A stretch of DNA of 64,000 bases from JANNBN01 sp963763885 (GCA_963763885.1 CAVXQD010000007.1:2108001-2172000), one strand, 5' to 3'. Shown: positions 16,963-25,527, numbered from the stretch's first letter. Notes: generated by a model not told the origin, from the sequence alone. Translations and numbers: made by a program.

Positions 16963-17955
16963 ATGGCTAAGTCCCCCGTCCACGTCACCGTTACCGGCGC
17001 TGCCGGCCAGATCGGCTACTCGCTGCTCTTCCGTATCGCCTCTGGCCATCTGCTTGGACCAGACCAGCCGGTCCATCTGCGGCTGCTTGAGGTAGAGCCT
17101 GCCATGAAGGCCCTGAACGGCGTTTGCATGGAACTGGACGACTGTGCGTTCCCGCTGTTGGCTGGCATGACTCCAACCAGCGATCTCAACGAGGCCTTCA
17201 GCGGCGCCTCGTACGCACTGTTGGTGGGTGCAATGCCTCGCAAGGCAGGCATGGAGCGTGGTGACCTGCTCAGCGCCAATGGTTCTATCTTCGGTCCACA
17301 GGGCAAGGCAATCAACGCTAACGCCGCCAGCGACATCCGTGTGCTCATCGTGGGCAATCCGTGCAACACCAACGCCCTCATCGCTCAGCGCAACGCACCA
17401 GACGTTCCTGCCGACCGCTTTTTTGCAATGACTCGCCTGGACCAGAACCGCGCAAAGGCGCAGCTAGCTGGCAAAGCTGGCGTGCCAGTTTCCGAGGTCA
17501 AGCACGTCACCATCTGGGGCAACCATTCCGCAACGCAGTACCCCGATGCCCGTAACGCCACCATTGGTGGTAAGCCTGCTTACGATGTCATCACGGACCA
17601 CGCATGGCTGGAAGGTGACTTCATCAGCACCGTGCAGAAGCGCGGCGCCGCCATCATCGAAGCACGCGGTTTGTCCTCTGCGGCATCTGCTGCAAACGCT
17701 GCAATTGACTCCATCACCAGCGTGTGGAATCCAACGGCCGAAGGCGATGTCGCCTCGCTGGCAGTTGTCAGCCGCGGCGAGTACGGCATGCCGGAAGGCC
17801 TTGTCTTTGGTTACCCAGTCGTCTCAGACGGCACTACGTGGGCGGTTAAGGAAGGGGTGGCCTTGGACGACTTCGCCAAGACACGTATCGCCACAACCAC
17901 CGACGAACTGATCAGCGAACGTGACGAGGTCAAGGCCCTCGGCCTGATTCCCTGA
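16963..17955 (+). CDS. mdh: Malate dehydrogenase
   Basis: 330 residues; interconverts malate and oxaloacetate with NAD in the TCA cycle. The Rossmann motif GAAGQIGYSLLFRI is at the N-terminus; NPCNTNALIA, TRLDQNRAKAQLA (substrate-binding Arg and Asp) and the catalytic His in IWGNHSATQYPD are all present. Length and motifs match the cytosolic-type MDH group common in actinobacteria. It starts 67 bp after purH on the same strand. Three 19-bp repeats begin at its stop codon. Confidence 0.97.
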   Translation: MAKSPVHVTVTGAAGQIGYSLLFRIASGHLLGPDQPVHLRLLEVEPAMKALNGVCMELDDCAFPLLAGMTPTSDLNEAFSGASYALLVGAMPRKAGMERGDLLSANGSIFGPQGKAINANAASDIRVLIVGNPCNTNALIAQRNAPDVPADRFFAMTRLDQNRAKAQLAGKAGVPVSEVKHVTIWGNHSATQYPDARNATIGGKPAYDVITDHAWLEGDFISTVQKRGAAIIEARGLSSAASAANAAIDSITSVWNPTAEGDVASLAVVSRGEYGMPEGLVFGYPVVSDGTTWAVKEGVALDDFAKTRIATTTDELISERDEVKALGLIP

Positions 17956-18008
17956 TTCACCCCGCCGTCCCTGATTCACCCCGCCGTCCCTGATTCACCC
18001 CGCCGTCC
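17952..18008. repeat. Three 19-bp tandem repeats at the mdh stop
   Basis: CTGATTCACCCCGCCGTCC occurs exactly three times at 17952-17970, 17971-17989 and 17990-18008. The first copy contains the mdh TGA. There is no obvious hairpin within the unit. Confidence 0.95.
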
Positions 18009-18030
18009 GGCTCAGCCGACCAACAACCAG

Positions 18031-19116
18031 CTACACCAGGTCGGTGTAGCTGGACAACCCGGATGGTGCGTGGGCGCCGCGCACCAGAATCTCCAGCAGG
18101 CCCCAACCTTGGACACCATCGCTGCGGTTCGCTTTACAGAGATGTTGTACGTGGTGGTTGACCAGATCGGCCGGATCGATGTCCGCCAAGACCCGGTGGT
18201 CTGCCGTGCGTTCGTCCGGCCCGACAAACATCCCGTGTCCCCAGGTCGGATGCCCGTAGCCGATCCCGTGCATGTAGAACGTCTCCACTGGTTCAAGCGT
18301 GACGCCCACGTGACGGTCCGGCATCGCAAGCTCCATGGAGAAGCCCTGGGAGACACGTGTGCCTGGTTTCCAGTCCATTGAGTAGGTGTGTGAGCCGCTG
18401 TTTGTTGCCGCGTCATGCCCAACCCCGGCAATGGCGGCGTTGGCATGCCAGCGAGTTCCGTCTGCTGTCTCGTTGACGTCGAACAAGACGTTGCTGTCCG
18501 GAAAGTTGAGTGGCGCCCACAGCCAGTAGAACGTGGGTGTCGGCCCATCTGGGGCCAGGTTCGGTTCCCGGCTCCCCACAGCGCGCACGCCCCAGGATCG
18601 GTCGCGGGTTCCAAGCCACGATTCGTCAACCTCGATGCGCTCCCCGTTGACCACGACATGGCCGCTCCAACTGCCGTTCTGCGTCATACGCGTGATGTCG
18701 AAAACGGTCAGATTGCCGGCTTGGAATCGATAGTGCGGTTCTTCAAACCCCGGCCCGCGCGCCGTGAAAGTGAGGTCTGCGGAGATGGTCTCGTCATCGA
18801 CGATCACGCGCAGTTCTTGCATCGGTTTCACGATTTCGATTCGGACCGGGCCAACCGAAAGGTTGAGTCGGTCCGATCCAAGCAACCGAGATCCTCGGAC
18901 GCTGTGCTGCACGCCTTTGTGAATCACAGAGAACGCACCGTCGCACACGTTGCGGCCGACGTACTGGCCGAAAGCCATGGCGAAGTACGTGGACCCAAAG
19001 TCAGCAGTGGGGTATCCGCAGAAAAAGAACCGGTCGTACAAATTGCGATCACGGCCGGGATCCCTGAACGGACGAGAGTCCTGATGAAGTGGATAGTCGT
19101 CTGCCGGAGTAATCAC
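18031..19116 (-). CDS. Conserved beta-rich protein, lipocalin-like (AttH/CrtC-like), function unknown
   Basis: 361 residues from GTG 19116. The sequence is beta-strand-rich with many Trp, Tyr and His residues: LYDRFFFCGYPTADFGSTYF, VVNGERIEVDESWLGTRDRS, WGVRAVG and TFYWLWAPLNF. DESWLGTRDRSWG resembles the turn seen in AttH / hydroxyneurosporene-dehydratase-like two-lipocalin proteins, which bind or modify hydrophobic molecules. No signal peptide. The 20000-20686 gene on the same strand encodes a shorter protein of similar flavour (SAPGYWSHRWNDRGDAWAEQ), so the cluster may act on the same class of molecule. Family placement is by pattern only. Confidence 0.55.
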   Translation of the reverse strand: MITPADDYPLHQDSRPFRDPGRDRNLYDRFFFCGYPTADFGSTYFAMAFGQYVGRNVCDGAFSVIHKGVQHSVRGSRLLGSDRLNLSVGPVRIEIVKPMQELRVIVDDETISADLTFTARGPGFEEPHYRFQAGNLTVFDITRMTQNGSWSGHVVVNGERIEVDESWLGTRDRSWGVRAVGSREPNLAPDGPTPTFYWLWAPLNFPDSNVLFDVNETADGTRWHANAAIAGVGHDAATNSGSHTYSMDWKPGTRVSQGFSMELAMPDRHVGVTLEPVETFYMHGIGYGHPTWGHGMFVGPDERTADHRVLADIDPADLVNHHVQHLCKANRSDGVQGWGLLEILVRGAHAPSGLSSYTDLV

Positions 19117-19187
19117 CGGCCGATTCTCGCGGGCCGGACCATTCCCGTGCGAGTCCTACCCGGGCGTCCACTCAACTCGAGCACTTG

Positions 19188-19292
19188 TTACGCGCAACTT
19201 GGCCTCGTTTCTGACACAACTCGGCCAATTCGGGCCGGCGAGTTGCCCGTTTTGGGCGAGTTGCGCGTATCCGGGGCCCGAGTTGCGCGTAT
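19188..19292. repeat. Repeated GAGTTGCGCGTAT motif in intergenic DNA
   Basis: GAGTTGCGCGTAT occurs at 19258-19270 and 19280-19292, and its near inverted copy TTACGCGCAACTT at 19188-19200; shorter related pieces (ACAACTCGG near 19217, GAGTTGCCCG near 19241) lie between. The stretch 19117-19331 otherwise holds no gene. It looks like a cluster of short interspersed repeats or binding sites. Confidence 0.6.
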
Positions 19293-19331
19293 GTCGGGGT
19301 TGACTTGTCAGGGGTTCACTGGCAAATGCGG

Positions 19332-20003
19332 CTACACAGCGCCGTGAGCGGTGAGCCACTCGGCGACGATCACAGGTAGGAAGGTCTGGTCATCGGATGC
19401 TCCCTCGAACTGGACAATGGAGGTCTGCCCAACGTAGGTGTACGTGGCCGTGGTCCCATTGGAGCGGTAGGCAACAGGACGGCCTGCGATGGTGGTGGTG
19501 GAGCCTTCGTTCAGTGACGTGGGGTCGACCCCACCTATCAATGCGCGCCCCAACTTTGAGTAGGGGAAGATGACGGCGATTGAATCGAATTGATATGGCG
19601 ATGCGTTGGCTTTGATCCCGATGGCAACGAAACCAGCGAACAACGAGTTGACGTCTTGGTCGGCAAAGATGTCGGCGAATTCGCTGACGTATTCACCGGC
19701 AAGGTCTGGTGAAACGTTGAGGTACGTGCTGGTGGGCAACGGTCGCAAGTAGCCGATGTACGGCCGCTGTGCCTCGGCAGCCGATGCCGTACGCCACTTG
19801 TACTTCGAGCCGACCCTTGCGCAAATCTGAATAGATCCGTTGACGTAATTGAAGCGCAACCGCTGCGCCTTGGCGGCTGCCGACGTGCACGTGGAAGAAA
19901 CGGCCGCAGAGGCTGGGGCGGTGGGAGTCAGCAGCGCCGATGTGGAGACCAACATGGCGGTGGCAACGAGCCGACGCAGCGAGATGGAGCGGAGGCGAAT
20001 CAT
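19332..20003 (-). CDS. Secreted protein of unknown function
   Basis: 223 residues from ATG 20003. This start was chosen because AAAGGA lies 8 bases upstream and a clean signal peptide follows (MIRLRSISLRRLVATAMLVS, then TSALLTPTAPASAA). The mature part has two Cys (STCTSAAAKAQRLRF and IQICARVGSKYKWR, which looks like a short 'C.....KWR' surface motif common in secreted actinobacterial proteins) and a C-terminal ~130-residue domain with LPTSTYLNVSPDLAGEYV. The ATG overlaps the stop of the upstream gene (ATGA), so the two are translationally coupled. No enzyme motif seen. Confidence 0.75.
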   Translation of the reverse strand: MIRLRSISLRRLVATAMLVSTSALLTPTAPASAAVSSTCTSAAAKAQRLRFNYVNGSIQICARVGSKYKWRTASAAEAQRPYIGYLRPLPTSTYLNVSPDLAGEYVSEFADIFADQDVNSLFAGFVAIGIKANASPYQFDSIAVIFPYSKLGRALIGGVDPTSLNEGSTTTIAGRPVAYRSNGTTATYTYVGQTSIVQFEGASDDQTFLPVIVAEWLTAHGAV

Positions 20004-20686
20004 ATGTGTGCAGTCCTTTCTATTCCGTCGGTACCCGTGCACCAACGGCCTGCAACAAGATGGCGCCATGCCCGTACGTCGCCGTGCGGCCCGGGCGAAA
20101 GCCAACATGCCGTGACGTTATCGGCACCATGACCTTGGCACCTAAATTGTTCGGCCCATGCATCGCCTCGATCGTTCCACCGATGGGACCAGTAGCCCGG
20201 GGCCGACACGTCCCAGTGGTCGTCTTCGGTTTGCAACTCTCCGCTCACCGTCGCCGGTACCTCGTAATGCTGCTCGGAGTGGAGCACGTTCTCGCCGTTG
20301 CGTTCCCACTCCAGGTCGAACGCCAAGCCGGTTCTGATTCCCACGGGATTAGTCCACGCGTCGGTTGGATCTGCCAATTCCAATGCGTAGGCCTCCATGG
20401 CAACGGTCCAGTGGTCCATTGGCGTTTCACAGATTGCGTGTGACCAGAGTGCACCGCTGCGGATTTCTAAGACACCGGTTGATGGGGCCGCAGCATCGGT
20501 GTCGTGGCACAGGATGATGTCCTTGCCTGGGCGAGCGAGCGCGGCAACAAACCAGCACGCTTTCTGGTTGGGCACCAGCGTGAACTGCACAAACAGACCA
20601 AGGCCCGTGGTGTCAACCGCATCGAACCGCCACGATTCACTCCACCAGGGATGGGTGCCGGTTGGGTGGCGTCGTTCGTTGTTCAT
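20000..20686 (-). CDS. Conserved beta-rich protein, function unknown
   Basis: 228 residues from ATG 20686. Trp-rich beta-type sequence: HPWWSESWRFDAVDTTGLGL, FVQFTLVPNQKACWFVAALA, YWSHRWNDRGDAW. It resembles the lipocalin-like group also suggested for the 18031-19116 gene. No signal peptide or membrane segment. The stop at 20000-20002 overlaps the start of the secreted-protein gene, indicating one operon. I cannot name a reaction. Confidence 0.55.
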   Translation of the reverse strand: MNNERRHPTGTHPWWSESWRFDAVDTTGLGLFVQFTLVPNQKACWFVAALARPGKDIILCHDTDAAAPSTGVLEIRSGALWSHAICETPMDHWTVAMEAYALELADPTDAWTNPVGIRTGLAFDLEWERNGENVLHSEQHYEVPATVSGELQTEDDHWDVSAPGYWSHRWNDRGDAWAEQFRCQGHGADNVTACWLSPGPHGDVRAWRHLVAGRWCTGTDGIERTAHI

Positions 20687-20728
20687 TGCAGATCGGCGGT
20701 CATTGCGGCTCGTTGGTCAAGCTCAGCT

Positions 20729-21841
20729 CTAGCCGGTGAACCACTTGTTGTAGAGCTGTAGGTAAGTGCCGTCGCCCTGCATCTCAAGCAGCGTCTTGTT
20801 GACCGCTTCTCGGAGCGGGCTGCCCTGCTGCAGAGCGATGCCGTACGTCTCGTCTTTGAACGTTGCGCCAACGGTGCGTGCTTTGCCGCGCCCGCCGGTT
20901 GCTGTCCAACGCTGCAGAACAGGGGAGTCGTAGACGACGGCCTCGATGTCTCCATTGAGCAGCTTGGGGTATGCATCTTCGATCTTGGTGACGCGGTCGT
21001 GGGCGAGACCCTGTTCATTGAGCCACTTGTCTGCTGTGGAACCGTCAACGGTGGCGATCCGCTTGCCGGGCAGATCCTGCACGCCTTGGATGGAGCCCTC
21101 GATCTTCTGCACGGTGAGCTGTGTGGTGGTGAGCGCCGTGAAGTACTGGATGATGATGATGCCTGCAAACATCCAACCAAGGGCAATGAGGCGGCCTGCG
21201 GGGCGTTGTGGCTCCTCGTCGCCGAAGTCGGCCGAACCCAGAGTCTTGCCCGCGAACCACACGCCCGCTGAGAGGCCGTCTCGGTAACGGCGAGTTTCGC
21301 TGCGACGCCGGAATTTGGTCAGCCACAGCACGTTGCCGGCAATGAAGATTCCTAAGCCAAGTACCCCAAGCAGCTTCAGCAGACGAGGCGAGAAGACCTG
21401 TTCCAACACACTACGGAGCCCGGACTTCTCTTTGCCGCTCACCGCGATTTGCAGGCCCGCGTTGAACATGGGATGTGAGAAGTCAACCGCCGCTTCCCGG
21501 TCTTTGTTGATGGTGATCCCGGCAATGCCAACCTGGGCACTGCGATCCTCGACAGCAGTCAACACTTGGGTAACTTTGTCGTGCCACTGCCATTGGGTGG
21601 TCCACGCATTGCGGCGCGCGATCTCGTTCCAAAGGTCGACCGAGAAACCACTGTAGGTCCCATCGTCAGCGCGCAGCACAAATGGGTCCAGCGGCTTTGT
21701 GGCAACGATGAGTGTTTGCTGTGCCGCTTGAGGACCGACCGTTGGGTCCGGTCCAGCTTGTGCAACAGCACTGAACAGAACGGTACAAAACAGAACGGCA
21801 ACGGCGGAGAGCGCGCGCCACCAGCGCACAGGTTGATTCAC
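20729..21841 (-). CDS. Prokaryotic ionotropic glutamate receptor-like ligand-gated channel
   Basis: 370 residues from GTG 21841. Order: signal peptide (1-29), first lobe of a solute-binding-protein-type ligand domain (S1, ~42-140; FSVDLWNEIARRN, VGIAGITINKDRE, DFSHPMF), a transmembrane segment (~153-177), a short re-entrant pore-loop-like stretch (AGVWFAGKTLGSADFGD, ~192-208), a second transmembrane helix (~218-244; GIIIIQYFTALTTTQLTV), then the second lobe (S2; ATVDGSTADKWLNEQG, VVYDSPVL, YGIALQQGSPL). The S1-TM-P-TM-S2 order is that of GluR0-type bacterial receptors and distinguishes it from an ABC-transporter binding protein. The loop TLGSADFGD resembles, but differs from, the K+ filter TVGYGD. 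YFTALTTTQLTV parallels the SYTANLAAFLTV gate motif of animal receptors. Ligand unknown; amino-acid binding is inferred from the fold. Confidence 0.85.
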   Translation of the reverse strand: MNQPVRWWRALSAVAVLFCTVLFSAVAQAGPDPTVGPQAAQQTLIVATKPLDPFVLRADDGTYSGFSVDLWNEIARRNAWTTQWQWHDKVTQVLTAVEDRSAQVGIAGITINKDREAAVDFSHPMFNAGLQIAVSGKEKSGLRSVLEQVFSPRLLKLLGVLGLGIFIAGNVLWLTKFRRRSETRRYRDGLSAGVWFAGKTLGSADFGDEEPQRPAGRLIALGWMFAGIIIIQYFTALTTTQLTVQKIEGSIQGVQDLPGKRIATVDGSTADKWLNEQGLAHDRVTKIEDAYPKLLNGDIEAVVYDSPVLQRWTATGGRGKARTVGATFKDETYGIALQQGSPLREAVNKTLLEMQGDGTYLQLYNKWFTG

Positions 21842-21881
21842 GGAGATGAATGTATGCGAGCGCTGGGGTGCGTGGCACCAC

Positions 21882-21901
21882 TACGGGCGAATTCGCCCGT
21901 A
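21882..21901. promoter_or_regulatory. Perfect 20-bp palindrome between sdhB and the channel gene
   Basis: TACGGGCGAATTCGCCCGTA reads the same on both strands with no spacer. It lies 10 bp past the sdhB stop and 41 bp upstream of the GTG of the receptor gene on the same strand. It could be an operator for the receptor gene or a transcript hairpin; no T tract follows on the minus strand. Confidence 0.6.
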
Positions 21902-21911
21902 CGTCACGTGT

Positions 21912-22727
21912 TCACGAGCGGCTGAGGTACCTGCGGTTTTTGATCTTGGACTTGAGGAAGTCCTTGTTCATCACTGCGATGTTGTCGATGGAGATGCCCT
22001 TTGGACAGGCTTCCTCGCATTCGCCGTGGTTGGTGCAGGAACCGAAGAAGCTCTCCATGGTTTCCACCATTGCTTCGGTGCGCTTGTAACGCTCGCTCTG
22101 ACCCTGCGGGAGCAGGTTGAGATGGGCGATCTTTGCCGCAGTGAAGAGCGATGCTGAACCGTTGGGGCACGCGGCCACACATGCACCACAGCCGATGCAC
22201 GCCGCAGCATCCATCGCTGCGTCGGCCACAGGCTTTGGGATGGGGATGAGGTTGCCGTCTGGTGCGCCGCCGGCTGCCACGGTGATGTAGCCGCCGGACT
22301 CGATGATGCGGTCAAACGCGGACCGGTCAACCATCAGGTCCTTGATGAGCGGAAAGGCTGTTGCGCGCCACGGTTCGATGGTGATGGTCTGGCCGTCATG
22401 GAACTTGCGCATGTGCAACTGGCAAGTGGCGGTGTTGCGTTCAGGGCCGTGGGGCACGCCGTTGATCATCAGCGAACAAGTGCCACAGATGCCTTCTCGG
22501 CAGTCGTGGTCAAACGTGATTGGTTGTTTGGATTCGTCGTTGAGACGCTCGTTCACCACGTCGAGCATCTCGAGGAAGGAGGAGTCTTCGCTGATGTTTC
22601 GTGCTTCGTACGTTTCGAATTTGCCAGCGGCTTTTGGTCCGTCTTGGCGCCACACCTTCAAGGTGAGGTTGAGGTTCTTGCCGTGTTGTGCGGCGCCGCC
22701 TGTGGATGAGTTCATGGTTGCGGTCAT
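21912..22727 (-). CDS. sdhB: Succinate dehydrogenase iron-sulfur subunit
   Basis: 271 residues. It passes electrons from the flavoprotein to quinone through three clusters. Ligand sets are visible: CREGICGTCSL plus a later Cys (NTATCQLH) for [2Fe-2S]; CIGCGACVAACPNG for the middle cluster; CTNHGECEEACPKGI completing the remaining clusters. Domain order is plant-type ferredoxin then alpha-helical ferredoxin. It is the last gene of sdhC-sdhA-sdhB on the minus strand, 41 bp after sdhA. Confidence 0.95.
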   Translation of the reverse strand: MTATMNSSTGGAAQHGKNLNLTLKVWRQDGPKAAGKFETYEARNISEDSSFLEMLDVVNERLNDESKQPITFDHDCREGICGTCSLMINGVPHGPERNTATCQLHMRKFHDGQTITIEPWRATAFPLIKDLMVDRSAFDRIIESGGYITVAAGGAPDGNLIPIPKPVADAAMDAAACIGCGACVAACPNGSASLFTAAKIAHLNLLPQGQSERYKRTEAMVETMESFFGSCTNHGECEEACPKGISIDNIAVMNKDFLKSKIKNRRYLSRS

Positions 22728-22768
22728 GGTGGGTCAGTGCTCCGTACTTTGCGCTGTACTCTGCGCGC

Positions 22769-24712
22769 TTACTTGTAGGACCGAGTGGCTAGTGCCACTG
22801 CCTCGAACTCGAGGGGTTCTTTGACAAGGCGGGCCTCTGCCAGCTCGCCGGTGAACTCCCATGCTGCGACGTAGGCGAAGTTTTCGTCGTCGCGTTGCGC
22901 CTCGCCTTCTGGGGTTTGGAACTCGGATCGGAAGTGGCCTCCGCAGCTTTCTTCGCGAGCCAGTGCGTCTTGGCACATGGTGTAGCCGAGCTGGAAGAAG
23001 TCGTCGACGCGCCCAGCCTTTTCCAGGCTCTGGTTGAGGCTGGTGCCATCGCCGAGGACCCGCAGGTCTTTCTTGAACTCGCTGTACAGAGCAGGGATCT
23101 CCGAGAGTGCCTTTTGCAAGCCGGTCTCGTTACGTTCCATGCCGCAGTAGTCCCACATGATCTTGCCAAGCTCACGGTGGAAGTGGTCAACCGACTTGGT
23201 TCCCTTGATGGCCAAGTACTCAGAGAACCGGTCACGGACCGACCGCTCTGCAGTGATGAACGCCTCGTGTTTGGTATCGACGGGCTTTTGGTTGAGCTGT
23301 GGGGCCAGATAGTCGCCAATTGTGTATGGCAACACGAAGTACCCGTCGGCAAGCCCCTGCATCAGAGCGGAAGCGCCCAGACGGTTTGCGCCGTGGTCGG
23401 AGAAGTTGGCTTCGCCGAGGGCGTAGAGGCCTGGGATATTGGTCATGAGGTTGTAGTCAACCCACAGGCCACCCATTGTGTAGTGGACAGCCGGGTAGAT
23501 GCGCATCGGCGTTTCGTACGGGGACTCGCCGGTGATGCGCTCGTACATCTCCATCAGGTTGTCGTAGCGTTCGGTCACCTTTTCTGGGCCGAGCCGCTTG
23601 AGCGAATCGCCGAAGTCGAGGTAGACGCCGTTTTGCAGCGGGCCAACACCACGGCCGTCATCAACAGCGCGCTTTGCTGCACGTGAAGAGATGTCACGCG
23701 GTGCCAGGTTGCCGTACGACGGGTAGAGGCGCTCCAGGTAGTAGTCGCGATCTTCTTCTGCGATCTGGGCAGGCGGGCGGTTGTCGCCGCGGTTCTTAGG
23801 CGCCCAGATGCGACCGTCGTTGCGGAGCGATTCCGACATCAAGGTGAGCTTGGACTGGAACTCGTCGCTTGACGGGATGCAGGTTGGGTGGATCTGCGTG
23901 TAGCAAGGGTTGGCGAACAGCGCGCCCTTGCGGTGTGCACGCCATGCAGCCGTGACGTTGCAGGCCATTGCGTTGGTAGACAGGTAGAACACGTTGCCGT
24001 AGCCGCCTGTTGCCAGCACAACGGCGTGGGCGCTGTGGCTCTGGATGTCGCCAGTGACCAGGTCTCGGGTGACGATGCCGGCAGCGCGTCCGTCGACCGT
24101 GACAACCTCGACCATCTCGCTGCGGTTGTAGAGCTTGACGGTGCCGTTGCCGATTTGCTGGGCCAGGGCTTGGTAGGCGCCGAGAAGTAGTTGCTGGCCG
24201 GTCTGGCCCTTTGCGTAGAACGTGCGGCTGACCTGGGCACCGCCGAACGAGCGGTTGTCGAGGAGACCGCCGTACTCGCGAGCGAACGGCACGCCCTGGG
24301 CAACACACTGGTCGATGATGTCTACAGAGACTTCGGCGAGACGGTGGACGTTGGCCTCTCGAGCGCGAAAGTCTCCACCCTTTACCGTGTCGTAGAACAG
24401 ACGATGAACGCTGTCGCCGTCACCGTGGTAGTTCTTGGCCGCGTTGATGCCACCCTGCGCAGCAATGGAATGTGCGCGGCGTGGTGAATCGTGGAAGGTA
24501 AAGACCTTGACGTTGTAGCCGAGGCCGGCAAGCGTTGCAGCCGCGGATGCGCCGGCAAGGCCACTACCGACAACGATGACGTCGAACTTGCGCTTGTTGT
24601 TGGGGTTGACCAACTTGACGTTGAACTTGTGGTTCTCCCACTTCTCGGCAACTGCGCCGGCAGGGATTTTTGAGTCGATCTTGATCGAGCTGAGTGGGGT
24701 CTCGGTGCGCAT
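22769..24712 (-). CDS. sdhA: Succinate dehydrogenase flavoprotein subunit
   Basis: 647 residues from ATG 24712, which has AAGGA 8 bases upstream; the frame is open for another 183 codons upstream but that overlaps sdhC and is not family sequence. Succinate-to-fumarate oxidation in the TCA cycle. Seen: FAD-binding VVGSGLAGASAAATLAGLG, the flavin-linking His in HSIAAQGGINAAKNYHGDGD, the active-site region with HPTCIPSS, and GANRLGASALMQGLADG. The N-terminal extension before the FAD motif and the overall length resemble the Sdh type paired with a single five-helix cytochrome subunit. The stop is followed 41 bp later by sdhB. Confidence 0.95.
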   Translation of the reverse strand: MRTETPLSSIKIDSKIPAGAVAEKWENHKFNVKLVNPNNKRKFDVIVVGSGLAGASAAATLAGLGYNVKVFTFHDSPRRAHSIAAQGGINAAKNYHGDGDSVHRLFYDTVKGGDFRAREANVHRLAEVSVDIIDQCVAQGVPFAREYGGLLDNRSFGGAQVSRTFYAKGQTGQQLLLGAYQALAQQIGNGTVKLYNRSEMVEVVTVDGRAAGIVTRDLVTGDIQSHSAHAVVLATGGYGNVFYLSTNAMACNVTAAWRAHRKGALFANPCYTQIHPTCIPSSDEFQSKLTLMSESLRNDGRIWAPKNRGDNRPPAQIAEEDRDYYLERLYPSYGNLAPRDISSRAAKRAVDDGRGVGPLQNGVYLDFGDSLKRLGPEKVTERYDNLMEMYERITGESPYETPMRIYPAVHYTMGGLWVDYNLMTNIPGLYALGEANFSDHGANRLGASALMQGLADGYFVLPYTIGDYLAPQLNQKPVDTKHEAFITAERSVRDRFSEYLAIKGTKSVDHFHRELGKIMWDYCGMERNETGLQKALSEIPALYSEFKKDLRVLGDGTSLNQSLEKAGRVDDFFQLGYTMCQDALAREESCGGHFRSEFQTPEGEAQRDDENFAYVAAWEFTGELAEARLVKEPLEFEAVALATRSYK

Positions 24713-24732
24713 CGGAAGTCCTTCGAAAGTCT

Positions 24733-25527
24733 TTAGTTGTCCGAGACGGACGTGGTGAGAGCGTCGTACTTTGCCTGGTCGGCTTCGACGAGACCGGAAG
24801 CAACAGCGAGCGGGAATGAGATGTTGCCGAGCGTGATGAGCGCAACGACGCCCATGGCGAACTTTCGCTTGAAGGCGTTGAACCTTGGGTTGTTCCAACC
24901 AAGTGACTGGAAGAAGGACCACAAACCGTGGAACAGGTGAACGGCAAGGGCCAGGTTGGCGATGACGTACACAATTGCGATTGGCCAACGAGACAGGCTG
25001 GAGTCGACGTTGTTCATGACGTCGCCATGACGGAACGACCCGTTGCCCACGCCCCAGGTGAGGTCCATCACGTGCCAGATGAGATAAAGGATGACGATGG
25101 TGCCGGTGTAACGCATGGAACGGCTTGCGAAGTTGGCAGCGTGGTAGTCGCTTTTGGTTGCGTAGTTCACTTCGCGTGCTCGGCGGTTCATCATCGTCAG
25201 GCTGTACGCAGCGTGCATGTGCAGCAGGAATGCAGCAGCCAGACCAATGCGCATGATCCACAGGAAAACGCTGTGCGGAAGAATGGGTTCACCCATCGTG
25301 CGCAGAAAGTGGCCGTACTCGTCGATGTGGTAAGCGAACTCGCCGCCGCCCATGGCACCTAGGTACAACTTGAGGTTGCCCACCATGTGGCTGAGCACGA
25401 ACCCGGTGAGCGCCAGGCCGGTGATGGCCATCACGTACTTTTTGCCAATCGCCGAGCGATAAAGCTCGATCGGGAATGGGGCCTTCTTGTTGGCCTTATT
25501 GGCCTTCAGGGCCATCGCATTGGCCAT
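24733..25527 (-). CDS. sdhC: Succinate dehydrogenase cytochrome b subunit
   Basis: 264 residues from ATG 25527 with a strong GGAGGAG ribosome-binding site. About five transmembrane helices are visible (YVMAITGLALTGFVLSHMVG, LWIMRIGLAAAFLLHMHAAY, YTGTIVILYLIWHVMDLTWG, IAIVYVIANLALAVHLFHGL, MGVVALITLGNISFPLAVAS), with His in SHM, LLHMH, WHVMD and HLFHG as haem-ligand candidates. The single-subunit anchor of this size is the type that serves without a separate SdhD. First gene of the operon; sdhA starts 20 bp downstream. Confidence 0.93.
   Translation of the reverse strand: MANAMALKANKANKKAPFPIELYRSAIGKKYVMAITGLALTGFVLSHMVGNLKLYLGAMGGGEFAYHIDEYGHFLRTMGEPILPHSVFLWIMRIGLAAAFLLHMHAAYSLTMMNRRAREVNYATKSDYHAANFASRSMRYTGTIVILYLIWHVMDLTWGVGNGSFRHGDVMNNVDSSLSRWPIAIVYVIANLALAVHLFHGLWSFFQSLGWNNPRFNAFKRKFAMGVVALITLGNISFPLAVASGLVEADQAKYDALTTSVSDN

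Noticed and set aside
24733..25261. N-terminal extension of the sdhA frame into sdhC
   Set aside because: The extra 183 codons are out-of-frame sdhC sequence; the ATG at 24712 has a ribosome-binding site and starts the family-like protein.
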